A stretch of DNA of 64,000 nucleotides from Candidatus Melainabacteria bacterium (GCA_003258795.1 QHMH01000011.1:71956-135955); one strand, 5' to 3'; positions 43,360 to 53,719 are shown, counted from the stretch's first letter. Notes: generated by a model from the sequence alone, not told the origin. Made by a program: numbers and translations.

Positions 43360-45828
43360 ATGGAATACAAATTTTTAAATCCTGAAATAGAAAAAAAAGA
43401 TTTATACACCCAAACCTCTCACCCAATTGAAGATTTGTTATTGCAAAATAATAAAGATCAAATTGAGAGGCTGTTTGAGTTTTTTGAGGGTAGCGAAAAT
43501 TTTCTTTTTGTTAACGGCTTTTTAGGAACGGGAAAATATGAAGTAGTTGATTACTCTACATCTTTTTTAAGCGAAGACACTATTGTTTTAAGCTACAACT
43601 GCTTTAATGCAACCGTTTTGGATGACATTCTGCTCGCATTTTTCAAGGATTTGAAAGAGTTGGTTTTAAAGCAAAAAATTATGCCACCAAGAATTAAAAC
43701 TGAAAATTTTGCGCAAAAAATCAACTCATACTTTTCTCACGTGGACAAACCATTTGTTGTAATTATCAACTCATTTGAGTCTATTTTAGATGAAAACAAA
43801 AAAGAAATTTGCGACTTCATCCACCACCTTACAACTATTGGAAAAGTAAAAACAATAGTCATTGGCAGAACTTTTGACAGTGCGGCTTTCAAAGACAATC
43901 ACGTTGAAAGACTTACCATGTATGCTCTTGAAAAAGATTCTGTAGAAAAATATTTAAAACAAGAGGGCTTTAAGCTTACTGCATCTGAATCTGATGAGTT
44001 TTATAAATTAAGCAGAGGTTATTATTTCTTTGTTACATTGTGCGTAAGGTATATGCAAAGAAACAAACTAAAACCCGCTGATTTTTTCAAAAATTTAAAA
44101 GCAAGCTTTTTATCCTTTGAAAAATTTTTACTAAAGCAATCTTTGAGTATGGTTCCGCAAATCAAAATAAATATGTTTTGGTTTTTGGTTTTAATAAGAC
44201 ACGAGATAAGCATTGACTTATTAAAGATTTTTGATTTTTACAACAAAGAAGCTCTTGATGAACTTATAGAAAATAAAATTGTTTCTGTGGATAAAGAAAA
44301 CATATATATATCAAACTTTTTTGATGATTCCGTGGAGCTTGCTCCACCTTCGCTTATCCACAAGATGAGATTTTTCTTAATCAACCTATATCAATCTCAA
44401 TTGCCACTCAAACCTCTTGAAAGGAATATTTGCATTTCAAGACAAACAATGAGAAAAGAAATTGAGTATCACAAAATGTTTCTCCCAAAAATGTATAGAC
44501 CAAATTTGCTTGAAATACAGCAAATTTCTTCTGCTGTGGATATTGGTTATGGTGATGATACTGCTGACTACTATCAAGGACAAAAACTTGAAGCTCAAAA
44601 AAGTAGCGAAAAAGATAAACCTAATGCCATTTTGTCAGAAACAATTACTCCATTGTCAGAAACAAAAGATGACATAGGTAAAGTTGATTTGGACAAAATT
44701 CTTGCGCCACTAACTCACAAAGAAAATAAAGAAGTAAATTCTGATTTACCATTTACAGAGCTTTTGAGAAGATTGAATATAGCACAAAAAGAATATGAAT
44801 ATGATGCCGTTGTTGAATACGCTAAAAAGGCTCTCCAGATGAAAACAGAGCCTGATTACAACAAATATGCACCTGTTTTATATGAAAAGTGTGCCTTTGC
44901 ATATAAAAAACTTTCAAAGTACGATTTGTCACTTGAATATTATGAGTACGTAGAAAAAATATATCAGAATGCAGGATTAACAGATAAAATTGCAACTGTC
45001 AAATTTAATATTGCAGATATCTGTTATGAAACATACAAAATGCAAAAGGCTAAAGAGCTTTTCTTACACATAGTAAACAACCCTAATTCACCTAAAAACC
45101 TTGTTGCAGCATCTTATTTAAGGTTAGCCGGCATCGAAGAAGATGCATCTGGAGATGCAGATACAAGTGAATATTACAAAAAAGCTATGCAAATTTCTTC
45201 AGAAGTTACAAATAAAAAAGTTCTTGCTGAATTATATTTTAGAACAGCGTTGTTAAAAGACGATGAAAACGATATAAATGAAGCAAAAAAATATTATGAA
45301 AAATGTATAGAAATAAATGATGAAAAACTCAACACGTTTTTATCCTCAGCATACTCAAACCTTGCTTCAATGTATCTTGAAGCAGGAAATGACGAAAAAG
45401 CAATTGAACTTTTCACAGGAGCTTATGAGGCTGATTTGAAAAATAAAAACGTAGAAGGGGTTTATGATTCAGCATCAAAACTCGCTCTGCTATTAAAAAG
45501 ACGAGATTCTGAAAAAGCTCTTCTATATTTCAAAATTGCTTTAAGAGCATCTGAGCAAAACAACGATAAATTTTACACCGTGTCAGCCTGTCTTGAATTA
45601 GGAGATTTCTTCTATGAAAAGAAAGATGATAAGAATGCATTAGAAAATTATATGAAGGCCCTTGATATAGCAAAAACAAGCCTTGCAAAAGACAATATCA
45701 ATAAAATTAACATTAGAATAAATGATGTTAAATTTAGACTTGGGGAAAATGAGTTTAACAAACTTGTAGAAAATATAAACGAACAAAAAAGGATAGAAGA
45801 AATCAAAGCAAATGCTCCAAAAGATTGA
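43360..45828 (+). CDS. P-loop ATPase with C-terminal TPR array
   Basis: 822 residues. Walker A GFLGTGK (53-59); the expected Walker B reads VVIINSFES, lacking the usual acidic pair. Residues up to about 400 resemble an AAA/STAND-type ATPase followed by a winged-helix-like segment (RQTMRKEIEYH). A polar linker (about 410-460) leads to about nine TPRs (about 465-800). No export signal. This is the plan of STAND-like sensors or scaffold proteins, but no family could be named. Start has no Shine-Dalgarno. rsmG overlaps its end by 17 bases. Confidence 0.8.
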   Translation: MEYKFLNPEIEKKDLYTQTSHPIEDLLLQNNKDQIERLFEFFEGSENFLFVNGFLGTGKYEVVDYSTSFLSEDTIVLSYNCFNATVLDDILLAFFKDLKELVLKQKIMPPRIKTENFAQKINSYFSHVDKPFVVIINSFESILDENKKEICDFIHHLTTIGKVKTIVIGRTFDSAAFKDNHVERLTMYALEKDSVEKYLKQEGFKLTASESDEFYKLSRGYYFFVTLCVRYMQRNKLKPADFFKNLKASFLSFEKFLLKQSLSMVPQIKINMFWFLVLIRHEISIDLLKIFDFYNKEALDELIENKIVSVDKENIYISNFFDDSVELAPPSLIHKMRFFLINLYQSQLPLKPLERNICISRQTMRKEIEYHKMFLPKMYRPNLLEIQQISSAVDIGYGDDTADYYQGQKLEAQKSSEKDKPNAILSETITPLSETKDDIGKVDLDKILAPLTHKENKEVNSDLPFTELLRRLNIAQKEYEYDAVVEYAKKALQMKTEPDYNKYAPVLYEKCAFAYKKLSKYDLSLEYYEYVEKIYQNAGLTDKIATVKFNIADICYETYKMQKAKELFLHIVNNPNSPKNLVAASYLRLAGIEEDASGDADTSEYYKKAMQISSEVTNKKVLAELYFRTALLKDDENDINEAKKYYEKCIEINDEKLNTFLSSAYSNLASMYLEAGNDEKAIELFTGAYEADLKNKNVEGVYDSASKLALLLKRRDSEKALLYFKIALRASEQNNDKFYTVSACLELGDFFYEKKDDKNALENYMKALDIAKTSLAKDNINKINIRINDVKFRLGENEFNKLVENINEQKRIEEIKANAPKD

Positions 45829-46435
45829 AATACTAAAAAAATTTAATATCTCTGAGGAAAAAATAAAAAAATTACTTGATTTTGAGCAAGAGTTTTTGAG
45901 AGAAAATTCTAAACTTAATCTCGTTTCTAAAAATGAAGAAAAAGTCCTATTTGAAAAGCACATATTTGATTCATTATCAATTGTTAATGTTTTGTTTGAT
46001 CAAAAAGGAGAACTGTTGGATATTGGCACAGGCGGTGGATTTCCTGCTCTTGTAATTGCAATTCTTTATGGAAATATGAAAATATATCCAATTGATAGTA
46101 TCGGAAAAAAAATTAGAGCAGTAGAAAATATTAAAGAAAATTTGGATTTAAAAAATGTTTATCCAATTTGTGATAGGGTTGAAAATATTGATAAGAAGTT
46201 TGATTTTGTCACCTCGAGAGCCGTTGCATCGTTAAAGAAAATCCTTCCACTTGCAATAAAAAAATTAAAAAAGAACGGAAAATTTATAGCTTATAAGTCA
46301 AGAAAAGTTGAAGAAGAAATAAAAGAAGCTATGCCAATAATAAAGAAATATGGACTTAAAATGCCACAAACATACAGATATGAATTGCCAACAGAAGAAA
46401 AACATGAACGATATCTTGTAATTTTTGAAAAATAA
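45812..46435 (+). CDS. rsmG: 16S rRNA (guanine527-N7)-methyltransferase RsmG
   Basis: 207 residues. SAM motif LDIGTGGGFPALVIA, then TSRAVASLKKILPLA, which is typical of GidB/RsmG. Modifies G527 of 16S rRNA near the decoding site. Start lies inside the preceding gene, so translational coupling is likely. Confidence 0.94.
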   Translation: MLQKIEILKKFNISEEKIKKLLDFEQEFLRENSKLNLVSKNEEKVLFEKHIFDSLSIVNVLFDQKGELLDIGTGGGFPALVIAILYGNMKIYPIDSIGKKIRAVENIKENLDLKNVYPICDRVENIDKKFDFVTSRAVASLKKILPLAIKKLKKNGKFIAYKSRKVEEEIKEAMPIIKKYGLKMPQTYRYELPTEEKHERYLVIFEK

Positions 46436-46451
46436 AAAAACTGCATAAAAA

Positions 46452-46485
46452 TAGTAAAGGTTCACCATAAAGCAAACCTTTACTA
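46452..46485. terminator. Bidirectional intrinsic terminator
   Basis: TAGTAAAGGTT (46452-46462) pairs with AACCTTTACTA (46475-46485) between converging rsmG and skp. Confidence 0.75.
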
Positions 46486-46500
46486 CTTTTAATAATTATC

Positions 46501-46959
46501 TTATTTTACTGCTTTTGCAATTTCTGCAGTTATATCATCCCCACCATACAAAACACTTGATTTTGATAGGACGATTCCATATCCTTTTGCTTTTGCTTTT
46601 TCTTCAATAGTTTTAGATATATTCGCATCTATTGCTGTTAATTTTTGAGCATATTCTTTTGAATTAGCTTCTTTTTTCTTCATCAACTCATCATTGTATT
46701 TTTTTAACAATTTTTGTTTATTTGCATCAGTTGATTGTTTTTTCACATCAGCATTAACTGTTTCAAGCCATTTTTCAAGATCTTGCGCTTTCTTAACTTG
46801 TTCATTTTTCAACGCTTTTACTTGTTCTGATTTTGCTACAACCTCAGGGATATTAACTACCGCTATTTTGTAAGTTGCCATATCTGACATTGCAACATTG
46901 TAAGAACACAAACCTGTCAGCAAACATGCTAAAGCTACGAATTTTAAATTTACTTTCAT
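46501..46959 (-). CDS. skp: OmpH/Skp-family periplasmic chaperone
   Basis: 152 residues. Signal peptide (about 1-25), a strand KIAVVNIPEVVAKSEQV, a long coiled hairpin (about 45-115) and a return strand (GYGIVLSKSSVLYGG), the Skp tentacle layout. Holds unfolded outer membrane proteins. AAAGGA site. The gene lies just downstream of a broken region with secretion genes. Confidence 0.85.
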   Translation of the reverse strand: MKVNLKFVALACLLTGLCSYNVAMSDMATYKIAVVNIPEVVAKSEQVKALKNEQVKKAQDLEKWLETVNADVKKQSTDANKQKLLKKYNDELMKKKEANSKEYAQKLTAIDANISKTIEEKAKAKGYGIVLSKSSVLYGGDDITAEIAKAVK

Positions 46960-46976
46960 ATTGTCCTTTCTTTCAC

Positions 46977-47313
46977 CTATAGTGAACTCAATTTGTTTTT
47001 GTTAACTCTCTTTGATACTTTATTTTTCAAAATAATATTTTTTTCTGCCTCCGTTAAGTTGATTACTCCCATTGCATTGTCAGGAGTAATATATTCCTCA
47101 ATTTGGTTTTTGATGACATTAGAGTCTTTTAGAGAAATATTCTCATATGCTTTTTGTGTTGGAATATCATAAAGCATTTTATCTGTTTTTTCTATTGTTC
47201 TATCACCAACTTTTGTATTTTTAACCGCAATTGCACCATAAGTAGAAATAGCATCATCCATACTTCCGTAAATCGTTTCGCCGTTGATAGAAAGGTCTGA
47301 ATTCTTTCTCGTA
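46977..47313 (-). pseudogene. 3' end of a gene cut at a rearrangement junction (possibly a secreted exoprotein)
   Basis: The minus frame ending at 46977 is open to about 47313 with good low-GC codon style (DLSINGETIYGSMDDAISTY, EEYITPDNAMGVINLTEAEK); no start with a ribosome site exists at its right end. Beyond about 47313 the frame is antisense to the barrel gene. An in-frame ATG at 47261 would give only 94 residues. Adjacency to a ShlB barrel suggests the C-terminus of a TpsA-type exoprotein, but that is weak inference. Confidence 0.5.
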
Positions 47314-48333
47314 ACATTTTCTGCATCGTGGGATAGCTTTGGACGAGAAACAACAGGACTTCTCCGTGGAGGGCTAATGGTATCTGCAGATTCTCTTCTC
47401 GGCTTTCAAGATAGATTAACTGGCGCAATAAATATGGCTCGCTCATCTTACAACCCATTTGTCGATTACAGCATCCCGATAAACCGAAAAGGTACAAGAT
47501 TTGGCGGCAGCTATATGTACGGGAAAAGTAAAATCACGAGTGGGGATTACAGAGATTTTGATCTGAACGCAAATACTCACGTTTTTAGTACGTACTTGAC
47601 ACATCCATTAGTTGATAATCAAAGGTTTCAATTAAAATTAAATACATCTGCAAACATAAAACTGTCAACCGCAGATGTATCCGGATTTGAATACACGAAT
47701 TACAAAGATTACAATCTTTCTGCAGGTTTTGGGACAAGATACAATTTCAGAAAAAGTGTTCTTTTTGGTTCTGTATATTCTACAAACGGCATAATAAGAG
47801 ATGATATGCGATTTGAAACCCAATTTTTCACAAAAGTTAATGCTGATGCATACTATATCCACTACTTACCAAAAGGCATTATTGCAACGATAAGAGCCGG
47901 CGGACAATATTCTCCTTACGATGTACCGTTTGTTGAACAATACCAAATTGGTGGTATATCAAGTGTAAGAGGGTATAGTGAAAGTTTGTTGCTTGGTGCA
48001 AATTCATACTTTGTAAGTTTAGAAATGTTATTCCCTGTACCGTTTTTGCCGGAAGAAATAAAAGTACCGTTTAGCAAAAAAACGGACAACGCAACTTTTA
48101 GACTTAAAGATTCCATAAAACTGGCACTATTTTTTGATAACGGTGCAATAATTCCACGAGAAGAAAAAACGGAATCTCAAAACTTCTTATCCAGTGTTGG
48201 TGCCGGTATAAGGGTTGCAATATCAAAATATTTAACTGCAAGATTATACGTCGGTGTACCTTTGATGAACACAGGAACTTACAACGAATCAAGTGCAAGA
48301 GTTCACTTTGACATAATAGCATCACCGTTTTAA
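47284..48333 (+). pseudogene. 5'-truncated ShlB/FhaC-type two-partner secretion barrel
   Basis: 349 codons from a TTG without a ribosome site. From about residue 13 it reads like the beginning of a TpsB barrel (SASWDSFGRETTGLLRGGLM, DSLLGFQDRL), then PYDVPFVEQYQIGGISSVRG with the barrel VRGY motif, and ends with the terminal Phe used for outer membrane insertion. The signal peptide and POTRA domains that should precede it are absent. As it stands it could not be exported, so a remnant or an assembly break is likely. Confidence 0.7.
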
Positions 48334-48430
48334 CATATTATTTAACAAAACCTCTGCAATTTTTTGTTGAGTTTTGATATATTTGTCAGACATCGTTGAA
48401 AAATTCAAAATACAATAAAAAGGAAAGTTT

Positions 48431-48940
48431 ATGATTAAAGTTTTATTTGTATGTTTAGGTAATATTTGCAGATCACCAATGGCACAAATAATTTTTGAAA
48501 ATATGATTAGAGAACAAGGTATCGAGAATGATTTTGAAGTAGATTCAGCTGGCACAGAAGGCTATAATGAAATGTGTCATGCAGGAATTCACCACGGGAC
48601 AAAAGATGTTTTAAGAAAAAACGGAATATATTTTAGAGAGCACTATTCTCGAAAAATAAGAAGACAAGATTATGAATATTATGATTATATTATAGCTATG
48701 GATTCAGAAAATATTGACGATATCGAGTATATTGTGGGTGACGATAAAAATAATAAAATTAAAAGGTTACTGGATTACACAAGCAATCCTCGTAACATAA
48801 AAGACCCTTGGTACACTGGCAATTTTGATGAAACTTATGATGATATCACCGAGGGATGCTCAGCTTTTTTAGAATATTTAAAAAAAAATAAATTGTTAAT
48901 GTGTAAATACTTGCAGTCTGACTTTTTTAACAGTTGGTAA
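48431..48940 (+). CDS. Low-molecular-weight protein-tyrosine phosphatase
   Basis: 169 residues. P-loop C8-LGNIC-R14-S (CX5R) and general acid D125 in DPWYTGNFDETY: complete active site. In many bacteria such enzymes act on tyrosine kinases of capsule synthesis. The last 17 residues (after EYLKKNK) exceed the usual end. AAAGGA site. Confidence 0.93.
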   Translation: MIKVLFVCLGNICRSPMAQIIFENMIREQGIENDFEVDSAGTEGYNEMCHAGIHHGTKDVLRKNGIYFREHYSRKIRRQDYEYYDYIIAMDSENIDDIEYIVGDDKNNKIKRLLDYTSNPRNIKDPWYTGNFDETYDDITEGCSAFLEYLKKNKLLMCKYLQSDFFNSW

Positions 48941-48949
48941 TGTTTGCAA

Positions 48950-49262
48950 GTAACAGAACCAGTCAAAAAATATTGACCATATTTTGTATTTTCATCAACA
49001 GCATTTTTTTGCAGTTATTAGTTCTGGAACTCTTTGAACCTCATCTATGATTATCGTTTTTTTAGAGTTTTTTATAAAACTTTTCGTATCAGATTGAGCA
49101 GCTGTGAGCAAAGTTGTATCATCAAGAGTTCTAAATATGCGGTCTTTATCAACAATAGTTTTTGAAATTGTTGTTTTACCACAGTCTTGCACCTGATAAA
49201 ATAACTACACGGCGTGAATTTAGAGCATCTCTAAGACCATTTTCTTGCCATCTTTTTAACAT
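48950..49262 (-). pseudogene. Frameshifted and truncated AAA_14/DUF4143-type ATPase
   Basis: ATG 49262 with GAGG gives MLKRWQENGLRDALNSRRVV then ILSGAR, followed by a shift just before CGKTT (Walker A), then IIIDEVQRVPEL (Walker B), another shift in an A run, and VDENTKYGQYFLTGS before the sequence ends. These are consecutive motifs of DUF4143 ATPases. The remaining two-thirds of the gene is missing. Two frameshifts and truncation show it is dead. Confidence 0.8.
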
Positions 49263-49423
49263 AAATCCTCGCAAGAACTAAAATTAAAATGTCGCAAATG
49301 TCGCAAAAATACATGCTTTATTATTTATAGCCCAATCGAAATTTTAAATACGATTTTCAAATTAGACATTAAACGTCAGTTAAATCAAGTCAAGCTGAAG
49401 AATTGTCTAAAAAATCATAAATC

Positions 49424-49826
49424 TGGAGACGGTGGGAATCGAACCCACGTCCAAAATGGATAAAAACAAACTTCTACGAGTGTAGATTTTCTTTTTCTCG
49501 TACATCCCTCGGCAAAATCAAACCGATTTGAAATGCACAAAGCCTTTTTAAGTGATGCCCACCTTGAGAATATTACTTAACATACCTATTCTCATCAGAA
49601 TGTCAGACTTGCTAATCCTTCCTTGATACATTTTCGCAAGTTAAAAACATAACAAGGGCTGGACTGCGGAGCTATGCTCTACGCAGCAAGAGCTGCTGCT
49701 CTTGAAAAATCAGCTTTAACTACGTTGTTTGTAGCACTTATTTTTTTGCTCGTTGATAACTCGGAACAGCGCCGAGACCCGCCATCTGCTTCCATCAAAT
49801 CATCCTGTCAAAACCAGTGCGTCCCC
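49424..49826 (-). ncRNA. ssrA: tmRNA
   Basis: About 403 nt. 5' GGGGACGCACTGGTTTTGAC (from 49826) and 3' TGGGTTCGATTCCCACCGTC (to 49424) form the tRNA-like end. The tag frame 49735-49682 encodes ATNNVVKADFSRAAALAA followed by TAG. It frees stalled ribosomes and marks the peptide for proteolysis. CCA is not encoded. One-piece form. The tag ends with the ALAA degron. Confidence 0.96.
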
Positions 49827-49878
49827 ATATATATTTTTCAATGTTCTATTCTATATTATATCGTTTTTCTTCTCTTTT

Positions 49879-51621
49879 TCAAGACTCTATTCTTCTTCTG
49901 TAAAGTCTGTTTGCTAACGGCTCTTTCACTGTGCCATTTAATGTCTTACTTATTTTTCTTAATTTTTTAGCTATTTTTTCCATTCCATCTGTCCATACAA
50001 AGTTTTCAAGAACATATTTTTCGCCCTTTTCAAAACTTCCTGATATTTGGATATCCACAATCTCTGCAAGCATCTTTTTAGCCGTTGGAATAAGTTTTTC
50101 ATAATTTATATGAATAATTCCATTTTTGTCTATTTCAACTGCTCCGTTTTTTATAAAGTAATTCATTTGCATAACCGTTCTAACTCTGTGAGCTTGACTC
50201 AAGTTTGGTTTTGCTTTTAATGTCAAATCTGCCACAAATGTTGTCATTATTTGTTTCTTTTGCTCTTTTGTGTACATTCCAAGCTCTTCTAATTTATCAA
50301 GCATTGCCATAGAAACCATATCTGCTTTGTTTTCTTCAATTATACTTCTGTATTTTCCAAGAGCCTCTGTTCCTGATTTTGGTCCTAAAGAATGTCCATT
50401 TTCATGTCCAATAGTGAACCAATGATCAGCCTCGTGATTGTAGTATTTATGCAAGTTTTTGTCTAATGTCGCATTTAATACTTTTTGCAATTTCTTTGTA
50501 TCAGATATTGCTCTAATTTGTCTGTGATAAACATTTCTTCTTCCACCACCAATAGTTAGAGATAACTTGTCATCATTTGGAAGATTTTCTGCAAGTGTTA
50601 TTCCCCCTCTGTATGCACCAACATCTCCTTTTACTGTAACTAAATCAACATCCACCATTGTTTGTTTAACATCCGTAGATGTAGCTGAGATATTTTGCTC
50701 ATACTTATCACAATAAGGCATTTCTTTCGCAAGTTCTGGTAAATATTTTTTTATAACAGTTAACTTTTCTGTTCCTTCCTTATTAACAATACCAACCCTA
50801 AATCCAAGATAATCTTTTGGGTATGCTATTATGCCTCTTTCTTGCAACATTTTCAATAATTCTGGATTTTCAGTTACTGTTCCTGTCATTTCATCAGAAT
50901 AGCATTCTCTTGTTATTGTAAATTCAAGAGGTGTATCCTGCAATTGTGCCCATTTTTTATCTGCATATGCATCAGACATATAATCAGCATCAACTAAAGC
51001 CTTTGCTTGCAAGTTCAAAAACTCTGCAAAATCCTTGTTCGAAGAATATTTTGCTGCTTCTTCAAGATGTCTTGCAGCTCTTGTAAATTGAGATTTGAAG
51101 TATTCTTTAAAATCAATAGATTTTAATTCTTTTCCATCTCTCACCACCATTGAATGTTGGTTCAAAATATTCTTCACTTCTTCATCTTTGCCTTCTTTTA
51201 ACATATTTTTTAGAATTTTGTGAAACTCTTCTACCGTTAAATCTTCTGGATAAAAGCCCTTTCCCAATAACTCTTTTTCACCCTTCATAAGAGAGAACTT
51301 ATTTGATTCTGAATCTACTGCATTTATTCCTTTTTGTGCAATAAATAATTTCATGGCATTTTTTGCAGAAGCACTGCCTTTCTTTATTTGAGCTTTTAGA
51401 AAATCTCTAAAAATCAAATTTTTAGGGTTATCTTGTATTAAGTACACTTCTTCAAGAATAAAAGCTGCCTTGACAAGTTGTTGCAAAGCTTTTTTATCCT
51501 CAAGCTTTAAGTTTTTGTATTCCTCTGCATCTACATTAAGCATTTTTTTTGTGCTTAAGTAAGCTTTTCCCGTTCTTTTTTTCAATTCTTTTGCAGACAA
51601 ACCAATCTTAATATCAGCCAT
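49879..51621 (-). CDS. M49-like (dipeptidyl peptidase III-related) zinc metallopeptidase
   Basis: 580 residues. HENGH (406-410) with EENKAD (429-434) matches the HExxH...EE(x)KAD zinc pattern of bacterial M49-like proteins; the second half carries QMNYFIKNGAVEI typical of that region. No signal peptide. The first 200 residues are helical and unfamiliar. Substrate unknown; DPP III enzymes remove dipeptides. GAGAGG site. Its end lies 52 bases from the tmRNA start. Confidence 0.72.
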   Translation of the reverse strand: MADIKIGLSAKELKKRTGKAYLSTKKMLNVDAEEYKNLKLEDKKALQQLVKAAFILEEVYLIQDNPKNLIFRDFLKAQIKKGSASAKNAMKLFIAQKGINAVDSESNKFSLMKGEKELLGKGFYPEDLTVEEFHKILKNMLKEGKDEEVKNILNQHSMVVRDGKELKSIDFKEYFKSQFTRAARHLEEAAKYSSNKDFAEFLNLQAKALVDADYMSDAYADKKWAQLQDTPLEFTITRECYSDEMTGTVTENPELLKMLQERGIIAYPKDYLGFRVGIVNKEGTEKLTVIKKYLPELAKEMPYCDKYEQNISATSTDVKQTMVDVDLVTVKGDVGAYRGGITLAENLPNDDKLSLTIGGGRRNVYHRQIRAISDTKKLQKVLNATLDKNLHKYYNHEADHWFTIGHENGHSLGPKSGTEALGKYRSIIEENKADMVSMAMLDKLEELGMYTKEQKKQIMTTFVADLTLKAKPNLSQAHRVRTVMQMNYFIKNGAVEIDKNGIIHINYEKLIPTAKKMLAEIVDIQISGSFEKGEKYVLENFVWTDGMEKIAKKLRKISKTLNGTVKEPLANRLYRRRIES

Positions 51622-51808
51622 TTGTAAATCCTCTCTCTTAAACCCTAAAAATCGGTGTAGTGTAATCCTCGTGTTTATTTAATTCATCGTGTGTTGTGTT
51701 TGTGTGTTTTTATTATATATCAAATGTTTTATTTTAAATCATTATTTACAATTGTATAAAAAACACTAATAAACTTTTTTGTTAGTTATGTTAAAAATTT
51801 GTTACAAT

Positions 51809-53507
51809 TTAATACATCTTTTTTGATTTTTTCCTTATTGCGCTGAGCATATACTCGTAGAAACCTCTAACTTCACCTAACGCATCAAAAGAAACATATT
51901 CTGGAGATATGGTATAGCTTATTATAGAAGCTTTTTTGAGTTTTTTTGCATAACATTTCAAAAATCTTTCAAAACCTTTTTTTAGATCTATTGGCATATT
52001 TTCTAAATAGAAAAAGCTATCAAATCCGGAATTTGTAAAATAATCAGCATCAACACTTAAAATAAAAGATTTATTTAATTTTGGAAGTGTTTTTTGTGTA
52101 CAAGTATAAATGTTTACGAGTCTATATTTTCCTGTTTTAAGCTTATCCTTGATTTCTTTTTTGGTATACATAACAGATTCAGAAACAATTATTGAGGTTT
52201 CTACCTCAAATAAGAAGGTTTGTTTTAATGGTTTAGAAAAATCTCGATAAACATTATTTATATCGTAATTTCCTTTATATTCTTTCGCATTAGAAACATT
52301 TTCTCCAAAATAGTGACAAACATTGTCAATATAGAAGAATTGCTCATCTGGGACAACCCAATAAACATCACTTACACAATACTTTGAAATAACAGTGTTG
52401 ACCCAATCTGCAATAGAGGTAGTAATTTTTGTGTTAACAAAAATATCGCTGTGTGTATCAAATGTAACAAGGGTTTTTGGAATTGGAATATACCTTCTTT
52501 GGGCATGTCTTAAAACATCAACAGCTTCATTATGGTTTTTGTTGACATCAGCGAGCAAAACATTTTTTAAAGATGCTTCATAAGGTTTGGAAATATTTGA
52601 CTCTGGCAAAAAACTTTTTTTATTAGGTTTTAGATTTACGTCTTTTTTAACAACCTCATTACTTTCAAAAACATCAATTCCTTTTAAAATTTTAATAAGT
52701 GGTTCTTTGTCTTTTTCATCCCAAAATCTTTCAGGCAAAACTCGCCTTAAATTTGATACGTGAAAGAATGTGTTTCTACCATAATCTAAAAGAGATAAAG
52801 CAACATCAGAAATAAAAATATCAAGTTTGTTTAGCGTTTTTTTTTGTTCTTCAGTTAAGATTGATGTCAATTTGTCTGCTAAAAACTCAACATCTTTTTT
52901 GTTGTTTCTGTCTGAAATTTTCAAAATTTCAAAAAGAGAATTATACTGTTCATCGTTTATAAACCCATTGTATACAAGTTTTCGTCCACATTGAAAAGAA
53001 TACCATTTTCTCAAATCTTCTTTGTTTAACCCGTGCATTTTGCCGTTATCAAGAATTTCATCATTAAGACCTTGATACTCATCACTATATCCAAAGACTT
53101 TTCTCAAAATTCTTTGTTTATCCGATGTCACCAAATCCATAATATCATCACAGCTCATGTTAATAAGATTTACTGCTTTTTCATAAGTTAGACCATCCTT
53201 AAAAATTAGTTTTCCACTTTTAATCTTTTTAGCCAATTTCTTTAAACACAAATTTTTGCTATCAGGCATAGTTTTGGCGTTTTTCAAAACGTTATCTAAT
53301 ATTAACAAGTCGTTTTTTATCTGTTCTTTAGAAACTTTACCTTCAAATGAAAAACCAAATAAATCCTTGAAGAATTTTCTATCTTGAAATCTGTCACTTG
53401 AATAATCTTTTGTTTTAATTTTTCGAGAATTTGACCAATGTTTTTCGATTGCAATTATTCCCAAAACTAAAGCAATAATTCCTACAATTATAAACAAATT
53501 TACACTC
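51809..53507 (-). CDS. Membrane-anchored hypothetical protein
   Basis: About 566 residues, family not recognised. A single N-terminal membrane helix (LFIIVGIIALVLGIIAI) is followed by a large soluble part, mostly helical up to about 300. The C-terminal half contains aromatic, beta-like segments (DVYWVVPDEQFFYIDNVCHY, FILSVDADYF). It is divergent from rny and upstream of the M49-like gene on the same strand, 187 bases apart. GAGA-type site. Confidence 0.7.
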
Positions 53508-53719
53508 ATTTCAGTTTTCTCTTTTCGTAATGTACTCGTGATTATAGCACAAGAATTCGTCTTTACAAAAACATTATACTATGCTAAAATTTTCTTATAG
53601 TTGTAGCAGATGGATTTTTATAATATATGCGATAAAAAGTAAAAAATATCTTTGAAAATGACCTCGATATCTTATCGGGGAGATTGTGTATATTATAAAA
53701 ATAGAAAAGGTAGTATAAA

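Noticed and set aside
44354..44362. DnaA-box-like TTATCCACA
   Set aside because: A single copy inside the coding sequence of the P-loop/TPR gene, with no dnaA, dnaN or AT-rich cluster nearby, so no origin.
47192..47497. Alternative minus-strand frame of 101 codons across the TPS junction
   Set aside because: It is antisense to well-conserved barrel motifs, has no ribosome site, and is Cys/Leu-rich in the manner of a shadow frame.
49288..49305. Tandem AATGTCGCA repeat, considered as a repeat array
   Set aside because: Only two copies with no spacers; too little for a CRISPR or a satellite.
49674..49970. A 98-codon plus-strand frame
   Set aside because: It runs antisense through the tmRNA, including the tag; the tmRNA explains the sequence fully.
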